The notes under the pieces were generated by a model. The model was not told where the DNA came from. It searched no databases and saw only the letters and a list, made by a program, of their open reading frames with translations. From contig JBFXJF010000001.1 in assembly GCA_050175155.1 (NCBI GenBank), positions 117,807 to 181,806 of the forward strand: 64,000 bases of DNA, given 5' to 3'. Source of the stretch: JBFXJF01 sp050175155 (GTDB taxonomy: Bacteria > Bacillota > Bacilli > Tepidibacillales > Tepidibacillaceae). The position numbers and the translations under genes were made by a program. Shown here in pieces: positions 18,844 to 27,781 of this stretch (positions within the stretch are counted from its first letter, which is position 1; every line of letters starts with the position of its first letter).

Positions 18844-20452
18844 ATATTCTAGTGGTTTAAAGGCGGTAGCAATCTTTTTCATTTGGATTTCGCTTATGAT
18901 TATAGTAGCAAGTAGCGCTTTTTTTCTATACTATTTTGATATAAAAGAAATGGTAGCTGATACGCCTTATGAGGTTTATGCAGCAATAATGGAGCCATTG
19001 CAACCGGGGGACGAATTCTATGACGGTTTTACAACTTACACTAAAATAATCAATTTAAAAACATATGTATTAATTTCATTAATAGTGTTTCTAGTAATTT
19101 TAATAATTGCTGTAGTCTATATTTTTTCTGTAGTAGGGAGGAAAGAATGTGGGGGTAAAATATATCTAACTTTAATTGACAAGGTATACATCGACCTACA
19201 TGCACTTCTCGTTTTTTTTGCAGCTTTATTTTCTATTGGTTTAGTCAACGGGATTATGTATGGTAGTCAAATACAATTAGAGATAATTCTTTGTGCAATA
19301 GTATTTAGTATTGATGTGTTAATTGGAATCAATTTTGTACTAGCTGTGTTAAGACAAATTAAAAATAAACAAATTTTGAAGAACACATTGATTTTTAGAA
19401 TTTCTAAATTAGTCAACTCGTTTTTAAGGATGTGTTTTAACGGGAAGTTATTTAAAGCGTGGACTTTAATAGTACTATTATTCTATGGATTAGTTAATGG
19501 AATATTATTTTATATCTTTTTTGAATCACATAATTCAACTATGTTACTTGCTTTTATTTTATTAGTAGCTTTTAATTTTGCAGCACTATATTTTTTGGCC
19601 AAAACATTATTGTCTTTAACGCAAATAATGACAGCAGCAAAAGAGGTTTCTAAGGGAAATCTTGATTTTAAATTAGATGCATCTAAAATATCAGTTGCGT
19701 TTTCAGGCTTTGCTGAGAGTGTTCAAAATATACAAGAGGGAATAATAAATGCTGTTGATAGAGCTGTTAAAGGTGAACATATGAAAACTACTTTGATAAC
19801 CAATGTATCACATGATTTAAAAACACCTTTAACATCAATCATAACTTATTTAGATTTATTAAAAAAAGAAGAAATTAACAATGAAAATGCCGTGGAATAT
19901 ATTGATATACTAGACGAAAAATCTTTGAGATTAAAACAACTTATTGAAGATTTAATAGAAGCAAGCAAGGCTTCCACTGGAGATCTTGTCGTTAAAAAGG
20001 AGAGATTAGATTTTTACGAGTTAATTATGCAGGCAACTGGTGAATACGAGGAAAAAATTAAACAAGCTAAGCTTGATATTCGCTTCGGAATAAATAGTGA
20101 GTATATATTAATTACGGCCGATGGAAGACATATGTGGCGAATTATTGAGAATTTACTTGCTAATGCAGTGAAATACTCACATCCAAATACAAGAGTATAT
20201 ATATACATTGGAAAGTCAAATGGTTACGGAGAACTAGTAATTAAAAACATTTCGAATTTTCCATTAGATATTTCTCCAGACCAACTTATCGAGCGATTTG
20301 TAAGGGGAGAAGCATCAAGAACTACTGAAGGTTCAGGACTGGGGCTATCAATTGCTCAGGGTTTAACATTGGTTCAGGGAGGTAAATTCGATATTGAGAT
20401 AGATGGGGATCTGTTTAAGGTGATTGTTAAAATTCCTCTATGTGAAGACTAA
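18818..20452 (+). CDS. Membrane sensor histidine kinase
   Basis: 544 residues. Six membrane helices fill the first 270 residues (for example 13-37, 75-100 and a pair near 225-270), with a longer external loop after helix 1. A HAMP-like stretch leads to the HisKA domain, with phospho-acceptor His332 in NVSHDLKTPLTSII, then the HATPase domain with the N box (ENLLANAVKYS) and the G box GSGLGLSIAQ. It starts at TTG 18818 with AAGGTGGTG 7 bases upstream, inside the end of the regulator gene. The many-helix input domain without a large sensor loop suggests sensing within or near the membrane. It ends 95 bases before the next gene. Confidence 0.9.
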   Translation: MDIKSRSIKYSSGLKAVAIFFIWISLMIIVASSAFFLYYFDIKEMVADTPYEVYAAIMEPLQPGDEFYDGFTTYTKIINLKTYVLISLIVFLVILIIAVVYIFSVVGRKECGGKIYLTLIDKVYIDLHALLVFFAALFSIGLVNGIMYGSQIQLEIILCAIVFSIDVLIGINFVLAVLRQIKNKQILKNTLIFRISKLVNSFLRMCFNGKLFKAWTLIVLLFYGLVNGILFYIFFESHNSTMLLAFILLVAFNFAALYFLAKTLLSLTQIMTAAKEVSKGNLDFKLDASKISVAFSGFAESVQNIQEGIINAVDRAVKGEHMKTTLITNVSHDLKTPLTSIITYLDLLKKEEINNENAVEYIDILDEKSLRLKQLIEDLIEASKASTGDLVVKKERLDFYELIMQATGEYEEKIKQAKLDIRFGINSEYILITADGRHMWRIIENLLANAVKYSHPNTRVYIYIGKSNGYGELVIKNISNFPLDISPDQLIERFVRGEASRTTEGSGLGLSIAQGLTLVQGGKFDIEIDGDLFKVIVKIPLCED

Positions 20453-20547
20453 TACTATTAAACTAATTTACTTTAGTATGTGAAAGGAGTATAGTTATAT
20501 ATAAGTATAGGCCATATATATATATATTATTAGTAGGTGGGTAAACG

Positions 20548-21717
20548 GTGTTTATTCTGAAGGATATCGACAATCAAACCTTATTGCTAGTATCCATGTT
20601 TGTTTTATTACTGATGAATTTCTTTATATTAACGATGAGAGCTATATATACTAGAATCAGAGGACTTGGTCATGCTGCAATAGGTAATACATTCTTATTA
20701 TTTAGTTTAGTGTCTATGTATTATATTGGATTCGTTGGTAATATCTATCTAACTATTATTATACCAGTGTTAGATCTTTTAGGTATGACCTTTTTAGTAA
20801 TGGCGGTCTATGTATTTTTTAATAATGATATAAAGAAGAAAACCTATATTATTATAAATTTACTTAATTTATTATTTACATATTATTTTGTTATTATTAA
20901 TAACAGTTTAAACTATAGAAAGGTAATGCTTTCTTTTTTCATTTTCATTATATTTATCGATGGTGCATTTTTCTTAAAGAAGAAGTATATTGAAAATAAC
21001 TTAACATCTTATAAGGTCATCAAATATATATTTTATATTTTTGCTGGCTATTATATGTGCCGTATAATTTTAAGTTACTTTAGTGAATCAAGTGTTATTG
21101 TAGTTTTTGAACAAAATGTTTTGTTGAGCTTAACACTTATTATATTTATATTCTTTTCGGTTCTTGTTACTTTTACATTTGCATTTATGACAATAGACAC
21201 ATTATTTAACAATGTTAAAGAGCTAAGTATTAGGGATCCTTTAACTGGATTATATAATAGAAGGTATCTTCTATATTTTTTTGATAACCTTATTAAGGAA
21301 GTAAGAAGGGGAGAGCATACTTTTTTAATAGTTTTGTTAGATATTGATTATTTTAAGGAAGCAAATGATACTTTTGGTCATATTACGGGAGATAAAATTT
21401 TGCAATGGTTTTCTAGCTTACTAACTACTAATTTAAGGGAATCAGATATAGTGGGTAGATATGGCGGAGATGAGTTTATCGCTATTTTAAAAGATACACA
21501 GATAGAGTATGGGCACCTCACTTTTGAAAGAATTTTAAGTCAAGCGAAAGCTAGTGAATGGGTCTATAATGATCGAAAAATAACATTTAGTGCTTCAATA
21601 TTGGAAGTTAAATTAGATAATGCTTACAAGTCTATAAACGAATTGATTAATGATGTTGATGTAAAAATGTATGAGGCAAAAGAAGAAGGACGCGATCGTA
21701 TTCTAGTGGTTAATTAG
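20548..21717 (+). CDS. Seven-helix membrane diguanylate cyclase (GGDEF), copy 1
   Basis: 389 residues. The first 215 residues form about seven membrane helices with short loops (first helix near 10-30). A GGDEF domain follows at about 225-389 and begins RDPLTGLYNRRYL. The active-site motif GGDEF is intact at 306-310, and RESD five residues before it is an RxxD inhibitory site, so the protein should make c-di-GMP from two GTP with feedback control. The GTG start is supported by alignment with copy 2 at 22879, whose GGDEF motif falls at the identical residue number. The sensor region does not match MHYT or MASE domains that I can recognise. It is separated from copy 2 by a transporter-like gene. 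Confidence 0.88.
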   Translation: MFILKDIDNQTLLLVSMFVLLLMNFFILTMRAIYTRIRGLGHAAIGNTFLLFSLVSMYYIGFVGNIYLTIIIPVLDLLGMTFLVMAVYVFFNNDIKKKTYIIINLLNLLFTYYFVIINNSLNYRKVMLSFFIFIIFIDGAFFLKKKYIENNLTSYKVIKYIFYIFAGYYMCRIILSYFSESSVIVVFEQNVLLSLTLIIFIFFSVLVTFTFAFMTIDTLFNNVKELSIRDPLTGLYNRRYLLYFFDNLIKEVRRGEHTFLIVLLDIDYFKEANDTFGHITGDKILQWFSSLLTTNLRESDIVGRYGGDEFIAILKDTQIEYGHLTFERILSQAKASEWVYNDRKITFSASILEVKLDNAYKSINELINDVDVKMYEAKEEGRDRILVVN

Positions 21718-21748
21718 TAGCTTTATTGAAAGTAGGGTTTTACAACAT

Positions 21749-22843
21749 ATGCTAATTATTATCCGAGATAAATTAAGTGAGGAAATTATATTTATTGTTT
21801 CATTAATCTTGGCTTTTTTAACGTCATTGTTTGTTAAACCTTCTTGGTACGTTATCGATTTTAGGGTAATTCTTCCACTTTTCAATCTAATGATAATTAG
21901 TTTGGCCTTTGCAAAATATAGATTATTAGAATATATTGCAATGTATTTAATGTCCCACGCCAAAACAAAAAGAAGTATTGGTTTAATAATGATACTCACG
22001 TCGGCATTATTAGGTATGTTAATTACGAATGATGTAGCATTACTAACAATTGTTCCTATTACTATTAGCATAGCTAGACAAGCTGAATTCAATCCTTATA
22101 AGATAATAGCTTTAGAAACGGTGGCTGCAAATATAGGAAGTAGCTTAACACCTTTTGGGAATCCCCAAAACTTGTACTTATATACTTTCTATCATATCGA
22201 TACATTTTACTTTCTTAAAACTTTATTTCCATTAGTCTTATTTGGTATTATCTGTCTAGTCATTATTAACTTAAGTAATTCTAAAGAAATATTAAAAATT
22301 TCTGATAATAAAATTTCTATAGAAAATAAGAAAAGAGTATTGCTATATACACTATTGTTTATTTTAGTATTATTGTCAGTTTTAAGATTTTTGGACTATT
22401 TAGTTATAACTTTATTAGTAGTTGTAGTAATCTTGATTATGGATCGCTCGTTATTCTTAAAAGTAGACTATTTTCTCTTGGGTACCTTTGCATGTTTTTT
22501 TATTTTTGTTGACAATATAACTCAGTTGGAATTCGTAAACAGTTTTATTGGCGCATTGTTAGATAAGCCTATTACCGTCTATGAAGTTTCAGTTATTTTG
22601 TCACAGGGGATAAGCAATGTACCAACTGCAGTGCTTTTAAGTGGGTTTACTAATTTCTATGAAGCATTGCTATTGGGTGTAAGTGTAGGCGGATTGGGAA
22701 CTTTAGTAGCATCACTAGCTAATCTAATCTCTTACAAATATTATGCTAAATCTTATCCTAAGAAGATTTTTCTAGTTTACTTTGGTATATTGAATTTTTG
22801 TTTATTAATAATATTATCGGTTTTCGTAGTTTTCATTATTTAG
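21749..22843 (+). CDS. ArsB/NhaD/CitM-superfamily membrane transporter
   Basis: 364 residues with about ten membrane helices. Two family landmarks of the ion-transporter superfamily are visible: MLITNDVALLTIVPI and ANIGSSLTPFGNPQNLYL, the latter matching the conserved GSxxTPxGNPQNL loop of ArsB, NhaD and SLC13-type carriers. A later SQGISNVPTAVLLSGF segment is the second inverted half of the same motif. It is shorter than usual ArsB (about 430 residues) but appears complete. The substrate (arsenite, sodium/proton exchange or a carboxylate) cannot be chosen, and there is no arsR or arsC nearby. It lies between two paralogous diguanylate cyclases, all on one strand with short gaps, so they are probably one operon. 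Confidence 0.78.
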   Translation: MLIIIRDKLSEEIIFIVSLILAFLTSLFVKPSWYVIDFRVILPLFNLMIISLAFAKYRLLEYIAMYLMSHAKTKRSIGLIMILTSALLGMLITNDVALLTIVPITISIARQAEFNPYKIIALETVAANIGSSLTPFGNPQNLYLYTFYHIDTFYFLKTLFPLVLFGIICLVIINLSNSKEILKISDNKISIENKKRVLLYTLLFILVLLSVLRFLDYLVITLLVVVVILIMDRSLFLKVDYFLLGTFACFFIFVDNITQLEFVNSFIGALLDKPITVYEVSVILSQGISNVPTAVLLSGFTNFYEALLLGVSVGGLGTLVASLANLISYKYYAKSYPKKIFLVYFGILNFCLLIILSVFVVFII

Positions 22844-22878
22844 AAAAAAAAGTTTTTAGAAATCATGGAGGTTGGGTA

Positions 22879-24054
22879 ATGGATGTTTTCAGCATTGATA
22901 ACAAAACATTAATAATAGCAACTATGTTAGTCCTAATTCTAATGACTATTGTACTATTTATAATGCGTTACCATCACTGGGGGATTAAGGGTTTAGGGTG
23001 TGCCATAACTGGTAATATTTTATTATTATTAAGTAATTCTTTTATTTATATTGATAATTTAGTAGACGTTAATATGTTAATTATTTTTGTATCTATCTTT
23101 GACCTATTAGGAATGACTTTTTTAATCGTAGCAATTTTTGTGTTCTTTAATGAAAAGGTAAAAAGGAATAAGTATATAATTATCAACATATTAAATACTT
23201 TAATTACTATTTATTTCTTTTATTTAAATCCAGTAAGCCTGGGTCCTAGAAGAGCCTCTTTACCATTACTTTTGATAATTTTGCTTTTTGACGGATTAAT
23301 ATTGATGAGAAGAAAATATAAAGAGAATAAACTGAAATCCTATAAAATAATTAAATATATACTATGTGTATTTATAGCATTTAACTTCTACAGAATATTA
23401 TATAGATTTTTGGTTCAGATATCTTTTTTTCCGGCATCCAATAATAATTTATTTACAAGTAGTGCACTTTTTGGTTTATTGCTCTTTTTTATAATTATGA
23501 CTTTCGGGTTTGGTTTAATGTCAATGGATACATTATATAATGATGTCAAGCAACTTGGTTTTAAAGATCCGCTGACGGGCCTTTATAATAGAAGATATAT
23601 GGAGGAATACATAAATAATTTTTTAAAGGAGATTAAAAGGGGAAGAAGAACTTTTTTAATAGCTCTAATAGATATAGATTACTTTAAAAAAATTAATGAT
23701 CTTTATGGGCATAATATAGGGGATAAGCTATTACAATGGTTTGCCAATCTTTTAAAAAGTAATTTAAGGGATATTGATGTTATAGCAAGGTATGGTGGAG
23801 ATGAATTTATTATTGTGCTTAATGATACTGATCTTGATAGTGGGTATAAAACACTCGAAAGGATTCTTGATGAAGCGAAGGAGAAAGAGTGGGGTAGTGA
23901 TAAATTAAAAATATCATTTAGTGGTTCCTTAATGGAAGTTAATCAAAAACATTTTGACATGGATATAGATGAATTAATTAATGAGGTTGACAAGAAGATG
24001 TATGTAGCTAAAAATACTGGGCGCGACAAGATTTTGCTTGCTTGGGAAGATTAA
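22879..24054 (+). CDS. Seven-helix membrane diguanylate cyclase (GGDEF), copy 2
   Basis: 391 residues, paralogous to copy 1 over the whole length: the openings (SIDNKTLIIATMLVLILM here) align, the membrane half has the same helix spacing, and GGDEF again sits at 306-310, preceded by RDID (RxxD site). The ATG at 22879 is chosen because GGAGGTTGGG lies directly upstream and the aligned copy starts at the same point. The in-frame ATG at 22798 lies within the preceding gene. Both active site and inhibitory site are intact, so it should be a working cyclase. Two near-identical architectures in one operon suggest sensing of two related signals or dosage. Confidence 0.88.
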   Translation: MDVFSIDNKTLIIATMLVLILMTIVLFIMRYHHWGIKGLGCAITGNILLLLSNSFIYIDNLVDVNMLIIFVSIFDLLGMTFLIVAIFVFFNEKVKRNKYIIINILNTLITIYFFYLNPVSLGPRRASLPLLLIILLFDGLILMRRKYKENKLKSYKIIKYILCVFIAFNFYRILYRFLVQISFFPASNNNLFTSSALFGLLLFFIIMTFGFGLMSMDTLYNDVKQLGFKDPLTGLYNRRYMEEYINNFLKEIKRGRRTFLIALIDIDYFKKINDLYGHNIGDKLLQWFANLLKSNLRDIDVIARYGGDEFIIVLNDTDLDSGYKTLERILDEAKEKEWGSDKLKISFSGSLMEVNQKHFDMDIDELINEVDKKMYVAKNTGRDKILLAWED

Positions 24055-24089
24055 GTATTTATCATAATCGTTACAACAGGAGGTTTATC

Positions 24090-25247
24090 ATGGAAGTATT
24101 AAATTACGAAGTAGTAATTATTGGCGGAGGTCCATCTGGGGCAACAGTTGGTAAGTTGGTCACAAAAAGAGGTATTAGTTGTTGTATTATCGATAAAGAA
24201 GTATTCCCAAGACCTAAATTATGTGCAGGGGTCTTAACAGGGAAGACAATTGAATTACTAAAAAGCATGGGGCTTTTTCAAGATATTAATACTTATTATA
24301 ACAATTCTACTAATAAATTTAGTATGTATTATCTAAATGAGTTGGTTCTTAATATAGAGACTAATACACCATTTTCTTATACAAATAGAATTGACTTTGA
24401 CAATATATTGATTAAGGATTTTCTATCAAATGGAGGAATTCTATATGATGGGACAAAAATCAGTGATATTGATTTAGAGAAAAACGAACTCTTATTATCT
24501 ACTAATAAAAAAATTAGATTTAAATATATTATAGGTGCTGATGGGGCGAATAGCAGTTTACACAGATTTGTTGATAAGAATTACAAACCGAACGGTTTTT
24601 GTGTTGAAATTGATGTGCCTAGAGATAAAACTTTACACAATAGTACAAGATTATACTTTGGTGAAATAAAAGGTAATTATGGTTGGGTTTTCCCAAAGGA
24701 AGATCGTCTGACTGTTGGATTTGGGGGATTAAGAAACAGATCTATAGATTATAAAGAAGAGTTTAATAAATTTATAAAAATAGCTTTACCAGAGTATGAG
24801 GATTATACAAGCAGTATGGTAAAGGGTCATTATCTTCCATTTGGTAATTATGTAAAGGTACCTATGTATAATGACAAGCTACTATTAGTTGGAGACGCAG
24901 CTGGTTTAGTTGATCCTATTACTGGAGAAGGGATATATTTCGCGCTTTTATCAGGTAAATTGGCAGCTGAAACCTTAATCGATAGGTTAGAAGGAAGAAG
25001 TGGTAATCTTAATTCTTACATAAAAGAGTTGAAAGTGATACAGAAGATAATAGATGAGGGTGTCTTTATTCAAAAGATATTTTATAATAAGAGCATCCAA
25101 AGGGCATTATTTAAAAATGCTAAGGGACATGATAATATCGCTGGGTATGTATCCGATAATTTAGTTTCATATTATAATTATAGATATAAAGCTGTACCCA
25201 AACTCATTATGGATTACAAAAGTATGAAGAGGAATAAGATGAGTTAA
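24090..25247 (+). CDS. Geranylgeranyl-reductase-family FAD oxidoreductase
   Basis: 385 residues. The N-terminus has the FAD dinucleotide motif VVIIGGGPSGATVGKLV, then the family segment PRPKLCAGVLTGKT (a PxxKxCGG-type motif), a mid FAD contact ADGANSSLHRF, and the late motif LLVGDAAGLVDPITGEGIYF. Related enzymes saturate isoprenoid chains of lipids or quinones or act as flavin monooxygenases on aromatic rings. With a menaquinone-based nitrate chain here, partial saturation of a quinone side chain is plausible but unproven. ACAGGAGG is 9 bases before the ATG. It follows the diguanylate cyclase gene by 35 bases. Confidence 0.85.
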   Translation: MEVLNYEVVIIGGGPSGATVGKLVTKRGISCCIIDKEVFPRPKLCAGVLTGKTIELLKSMGLFQDINTYYNNSTNKFSMYYLNELVLNIETNTPFSYTNRIDFDNILIKDFLSNGGILYDGTKISDIDLEKNELLLSTNKKIRFKYIIGADGANSSLHRFVDKNYKPNGFCVEIDVPRDKTLHNSTRLYFGEIKGNYGWVFPKEDRLTVGFGGLRNRSIDYKEEFNKFIKIALPEYEDYTSSMVKGHYLPFGNYVKVPMYNDKLLLVGDAAGLVDPITGEGIYFALLSGKLAAETLIDRLEGRSGNLNSYIKELKVIQKIIDEGVFIQKIFYNKSIQRALFKNAKGHDNIAGYVSDNLVSYYNYRYKAVPKLIMDYKSMKRNKMS

Positions 25248-25333
25248 TCAATAAGATTAGACAAAAATCATTCATGATGTATAATATAATTATAAATATT
25301 AAAATTGCAAAGTATTTGAAGGGGTTAAAAAAT

Positions 25334-25489
25334 ATGGAACCGAACAAAAATATTGAGATGATGAAGAAAATTATTGAAGAAAAGAAGAAGAACAAAAAAC
25401 CAGACCAGAATGTAAGACCTGATAAGAAAATAGGTGGAACTAGAAAAGCCTTTAATAACAAAAAAACTGGTGGGTCTTTAACTAAATAG
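25334..25489 (+). CDS. Small, lysine-rich hypothetical protein
   Basis: 51 residues, about a third of them lysine, with a pI that must be very high. The first half (NKNIEMMKKIIEEKKKNKKP) is a charged helix and the second half is flexible, ending RKAFNNKKTGGSLTK. No cysteine, membrane segment or known domain. A GAAGGGG site sits 10 bases before the ATG and a clear terminator follows the stop, so translation is believable. The size and charge would fit a nucleic-acid-binding or ribosome-associated peptide, but that is inference only. Confidence 0.6.
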   Translation: MEPNKNIEMMKKIIEEKKKNKKPDQNVRPDKKIGGTRKAFNNKKTGGSLTK

Positions 25490-25505
25490 TTTTTTGTAAT
25501 TCAAG

Positions 25506-25546
25506 TATTAGTAATTTTTTAATAGAAGATTACTAATATTTTTTTA
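25506..25546 (+). terminator. Intrinsic terminator of the 24-25 kb operon
   Basis: Arms TATTAGTAAT (25506-25515) and ATTACTAATA (25529-25538) are followed by a run of T. Confidence 0.85.
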
Positions 25547-25668
25547 ATTGTAACTTTTTCCAAGTTAATTCTCAAGTTATGAATTTGCTTTATGTTCTAC
25601 TTGGAGTATACTATCTATAAAATTAGTATCTAGAACAGTAAGTAAAAAATTCAGGGGGGGGGATTTGA

Positions 25669-26067
25669 GTGAATAAAAAGTATTTTAATTTTGCTATAGT
25701 TATTGCAATACTTATATTTATTGCTTGGTTTGCTTATAATAGTAATAATACTGATGAACCAGGAGTAGATAACCCAACAAATATTGAACAAAATGGTGAC
25801 AATAGTAGTGACAATATAAATAATGAGCCACAAGATTCAGAAGTAAAAACCGACTCAGGTAGATTTACTGGTCGGATTGATAATAACTTTATTGAGGTTA
25901 GAATTAGCGGAGTTCCTGATTCAATAGATCCAAAGGTATTTATGTTATCAGATGAAGTAAAGGAAATGTTTGACAGCCTGAATTTGAACGAAGAAGATAA
26001 TATCAAGTTCGATTACATTATTGATGAAATCGAACAACAGATAATAGTAAAACTAGAAAGAATGTAA
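25669..26067 (+). CDS. Membrane-anchored hypothetical protein
   Basis: 132 residues starting with GTG after an unusual G-rich site (eight consecutive G). One hydrophobic helix (about 4-22) is followed by an outside region: a low-complexity Asn/Asp/Glu linker (about 23-58) and a compact mixed alpha/beta part (RFTGRIDNNFIEVRISGVPD, then a phenylalanine- and glutamate-rich end). There is no lipobox cysteine, so the N-terminus is an anchor or uncleaved signal. No family recognised. It is convergent with trpB and shares a bidirectional terminator. Confidence 0.65.
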   Translation: MNKKYFNFAIVIAILIFIAWFAYNSNNTDEPGVDNPTNIEQNGDNSSDNINNEPQDSEVKTDSGRFTGRIDNNFIEVRISGVPDSIDPKVFMLSDEVKEMFDSLNLNEEDNIKFDYIIDEIEQQIIVKLERM

Positions 26068-26088
26068 AAAATTTCAAGATTTTAAGTG

Positions 26089-26126
26089 AAACAGTTACGG
26101 ACTATTTGTATATTCCGTAACTGTTT
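26089..26126. terminator. Bidirectional terminator between convergent genes
   Basis: A 13-bp perfect stem (26089-26101 with 26114-26126, AAACAGTTACGGA and its complement) has A-rich and T-rich flanks, so it serves both the membrane protein gene and trpB. Confidence 0.85.
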
Positions 26127-26140
26127 ATTTTGTGAATTAC

Positions 26141-27328
26141 TTATTTACTTTTCAAATAACCCTCAATAGCTTCTACGTCTTTATCTCCCCTACCGGATAA
26201 ATTAATAATTACAATTTCATCTTTTGGTAATGTAGGTACTAATTTCATTGCATAAGCTATAGCGTGAGAACTTTCGATTGCAGGTATAATTCCTTCTTTT
26301 CTTGTTAAATATACTAAGGCATCTACTGCTTCGTCATCAGTTATTGGAACATATTCAACCCTACCAATATCCCTTAAATGGGCATGCTCAGGACCAACTC
26401 CAGGGTAGTCAAGTCCAGCAGATATTGAATACACAGGTTTAGGTGAACCATCTTCGTTGAAAATTGCAATTGTGTTCATACCATGGAGAATACCTTCAGT
26501 CCCTAATGTCATTGTAGCGGCATGAAATTCAGTATCAACACCCTTTCCTGCAGCTTCTACCCCAACTAACTTAACTTCTTTAAAAGGAATAAAAGCATTA
26601 AATAATCCTATTGCATTACTTCCACCGCCAACACAAGCAATACAGTAATCAGGTAGACGACCCTCTTTTTCTTTTATTTGTAAAAGTGCCTCTTCACCGA
26701 TAATTTTTTGAAATTCACGAACCATAGTTGGGTAAGGATGAGGTCCTACCACTGAACCAAGCAGATAAAAGGTATCTTCAACATTCTCAACCCATGCACC
26801 TATTGCAGCATCTACTGCATCGCTTAATGTCTGAGTTCCTGTTGTAACAGCGTGAACTCTTGCTCCCAACATTTCCATTCGAAATACATTCAAGCTTTGT
26901 CTGATTGTATCTTCTTTACCCTGATAAATATCACATTCCATACCGAACAATGCTGCAGCTGTGGCTGTTGCAACACCATGTTGTCCAGCACCTGTTTCTG
27001 CAATAACTTTCTTTTTACCCATTCTTTTTGCTAGTAGTATTTGTCCAATTGTGTTATTTATTTTATGAGCTCCTGTATGGTTTAAGTCCTCTCTTTTAAG
27101 ATATACCTTTGCACCACCTAAATCCCTCGTCAAGTTTTCTGCAAAGTATAGTGGACTTGGACGACCGGCGTAATCGTTTAAATAATATAAATATTCTTCT
27201 CGAAAAGAAGGGTCTTTTATTGCTTTCTCGAATTCTGCTTCTAGTTCACCTAGAGCTTGAATAACTGGTGGAGGTACAAATTGACCCCCAAATCTACCAA
27301 ATTGCAAATTTTCTGTTCTTGTTGACAT
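26141..27328 (-). CDS. trpB: Tryptophan synthase beta chain
   Basis: 395 residues, the usual length for the TrpB1 type. The enzyme joins indole and serine to give tryptophan using PLP. The PLP lysine is Lys89 in HTGAHKINN, the phosphate-binding loop is GGGSNAIG, and EAAGKGVDTEFHAATMTLG contains the regulatory region near the monovalent cation site. The opening GRFGGQFVPP is typical of TrpB1, which normally pairs with TrpA. No trpA or other trp gene is next to it, and a terminator follows directly, so it is a stand-alone transcript governed by the T-box leader upstream. It might complex with a TrpA coded elsewhere or scavenge indole. Confidence 0.95.
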   Translation of the reverse strand: MSTRTENLQFGRFGGQFVPPPVIQALGELEAEFEKAIKDPSFREEYLYYLNDYAGRPSPLYFAENLTRDLGGAKVYLKREDLNHTGAHKINNTIGQILLAKRMGKKKVIAETGAGQHGVATATAAALFGMECDIYQGKEDTIRQSLNVFRMEMLGARVHAVTTGTQTLSDAVDAAIGAWVENVEDTFYLLGSVVGPHPYPTMVREFQKIIGEEALLQIKEKEGRLPDYCIACVGGGSNAIGLFNAFIPFKEVKLVGVEAAGKGVDTEFHAATMTLGTEGILHGMNTIAIFNEDGSPKPVYSISAGLDYPGVGPEHAHLRDIGRVEYVPITDDEAVDALVYLTRKEGIIPAIESSHAIAYAMKLVPTLPKDEIVIINLSGRGDKDVEAIEGYLKSK

Positions 27329-27364
27329 TATACATTCCCCACTTTCTTTTTTTTCATAAAAAAT

Positions 27365-27394
27365 AACCGCCCTAATATTAATATTAGGGCGGTT
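27365..27394 (-). terminator. Terminator hairpin 2 of the trp T-box leader
   Basis: A perfect 15-bp palindrome with arms beginning AACCGCCCTAATATT, followed on the minus strand by ATTTTTTATG just ahead of the trpB ribosome site. Confidence 0.88.
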
Positions 27395-27452
27395 TTATCC
27401 ACGGTACCACCTAATTTAAAGCGCTTAGTAATTAGATAACTTAAAATATAAA

Positions 27453-27476
27453 AACCTCGTCTTTATAGGACGAAGT
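27453..27476 (-). terminator. Terminator hairpin 1 of the trp T-box leader
   Basis: On the minus strand AACTTCGTCC pairs with the GACGAGGTT arm, followed by TTTTT. The CTTCGTCC arm is the usual T-box terminator strand that overlaps the antiterminator. Confidence 0.8.
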
Positions 27477-27637
27477 TATATTCGTTATGCCACCTAAGTG
27501 CTTTATCTCTTTCGAATGCGGATTTAATAATCCAGACTCTATCCCTTTAACGTGGGATTACGGTATCGGCTACTATTATTTCGCCTAACTTCTCATGAAT
27601 CCATTCAGAATCAACCATCCTATCGGTCTCACACCAC

Positions 27638-27737
27638 NNNNNNNNNNNNNNNNNNNNNNNNNNNNNNNNNNNNNNNNNNNNNNNNNNNNNNNNNNNNNNN
27701 NNNNNNNNNNNNNNNNNNNNNNNNNNNNNNNNNNNNN
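27638..27737. other. Assembly gap (100 N)
   Basis: Exactly 100 unknown bases, the usual scaffold placeholder. It removes the 5' strand of the trp T-box specifier stem and the trpB promoter on one side, and the upstream region of the patatin gene on the other. The real length is unknown. Confidence 0.97.
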
Positions 27738-27781
27738 AATAGTGAATGGGAGCAGAAATGTTCTCATTTTTATTAGAGTGA

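Larger units (their letters stand above)
27352..27637 (-). ncRNA. Tryptophan T-box leader of trpB with two antiterminator/terminator modules (5' part lost in gap)
   Basis: Read on the minus strand from the gap edge: the apical loop sequence GGTGTGAGACC, then CTGAATGGATTC in which GAA is followed by the specifier codon UGG (complement of 27601-27603), i.e. Trp. A stem-III-like hairpin comes next (27529-27545 region), then a first T-box AGGTGGCATAACG (27483-27495) with terminator hairpin 27453-27476. Only about 40 bases later there is a second T-box AGGTGGTACCGTGG (27399-27412) with a perfect terminator hairpin at 27365-27394. The first bulge is UGGC, matching the G discriminator of tRNA-Trp. 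The second is UGGU. The second module has no room for its own specifier stem. Uncharged tRNA-Trp should allow read-through into trpB. Confidence 0.9.

Noticed and set aside
21703..22092. 129-codon antisense frame in the transporter gene
   Set aside because: Its hydrophobic content mirrors the sense membrane protein; no start signal.
22798..22878. N-terminal extension of diguanylate cyclase copy 2
   Set aside because: It overlaps the transporter end, lacks a ribosome site, and the paralogue aligns from 22879.
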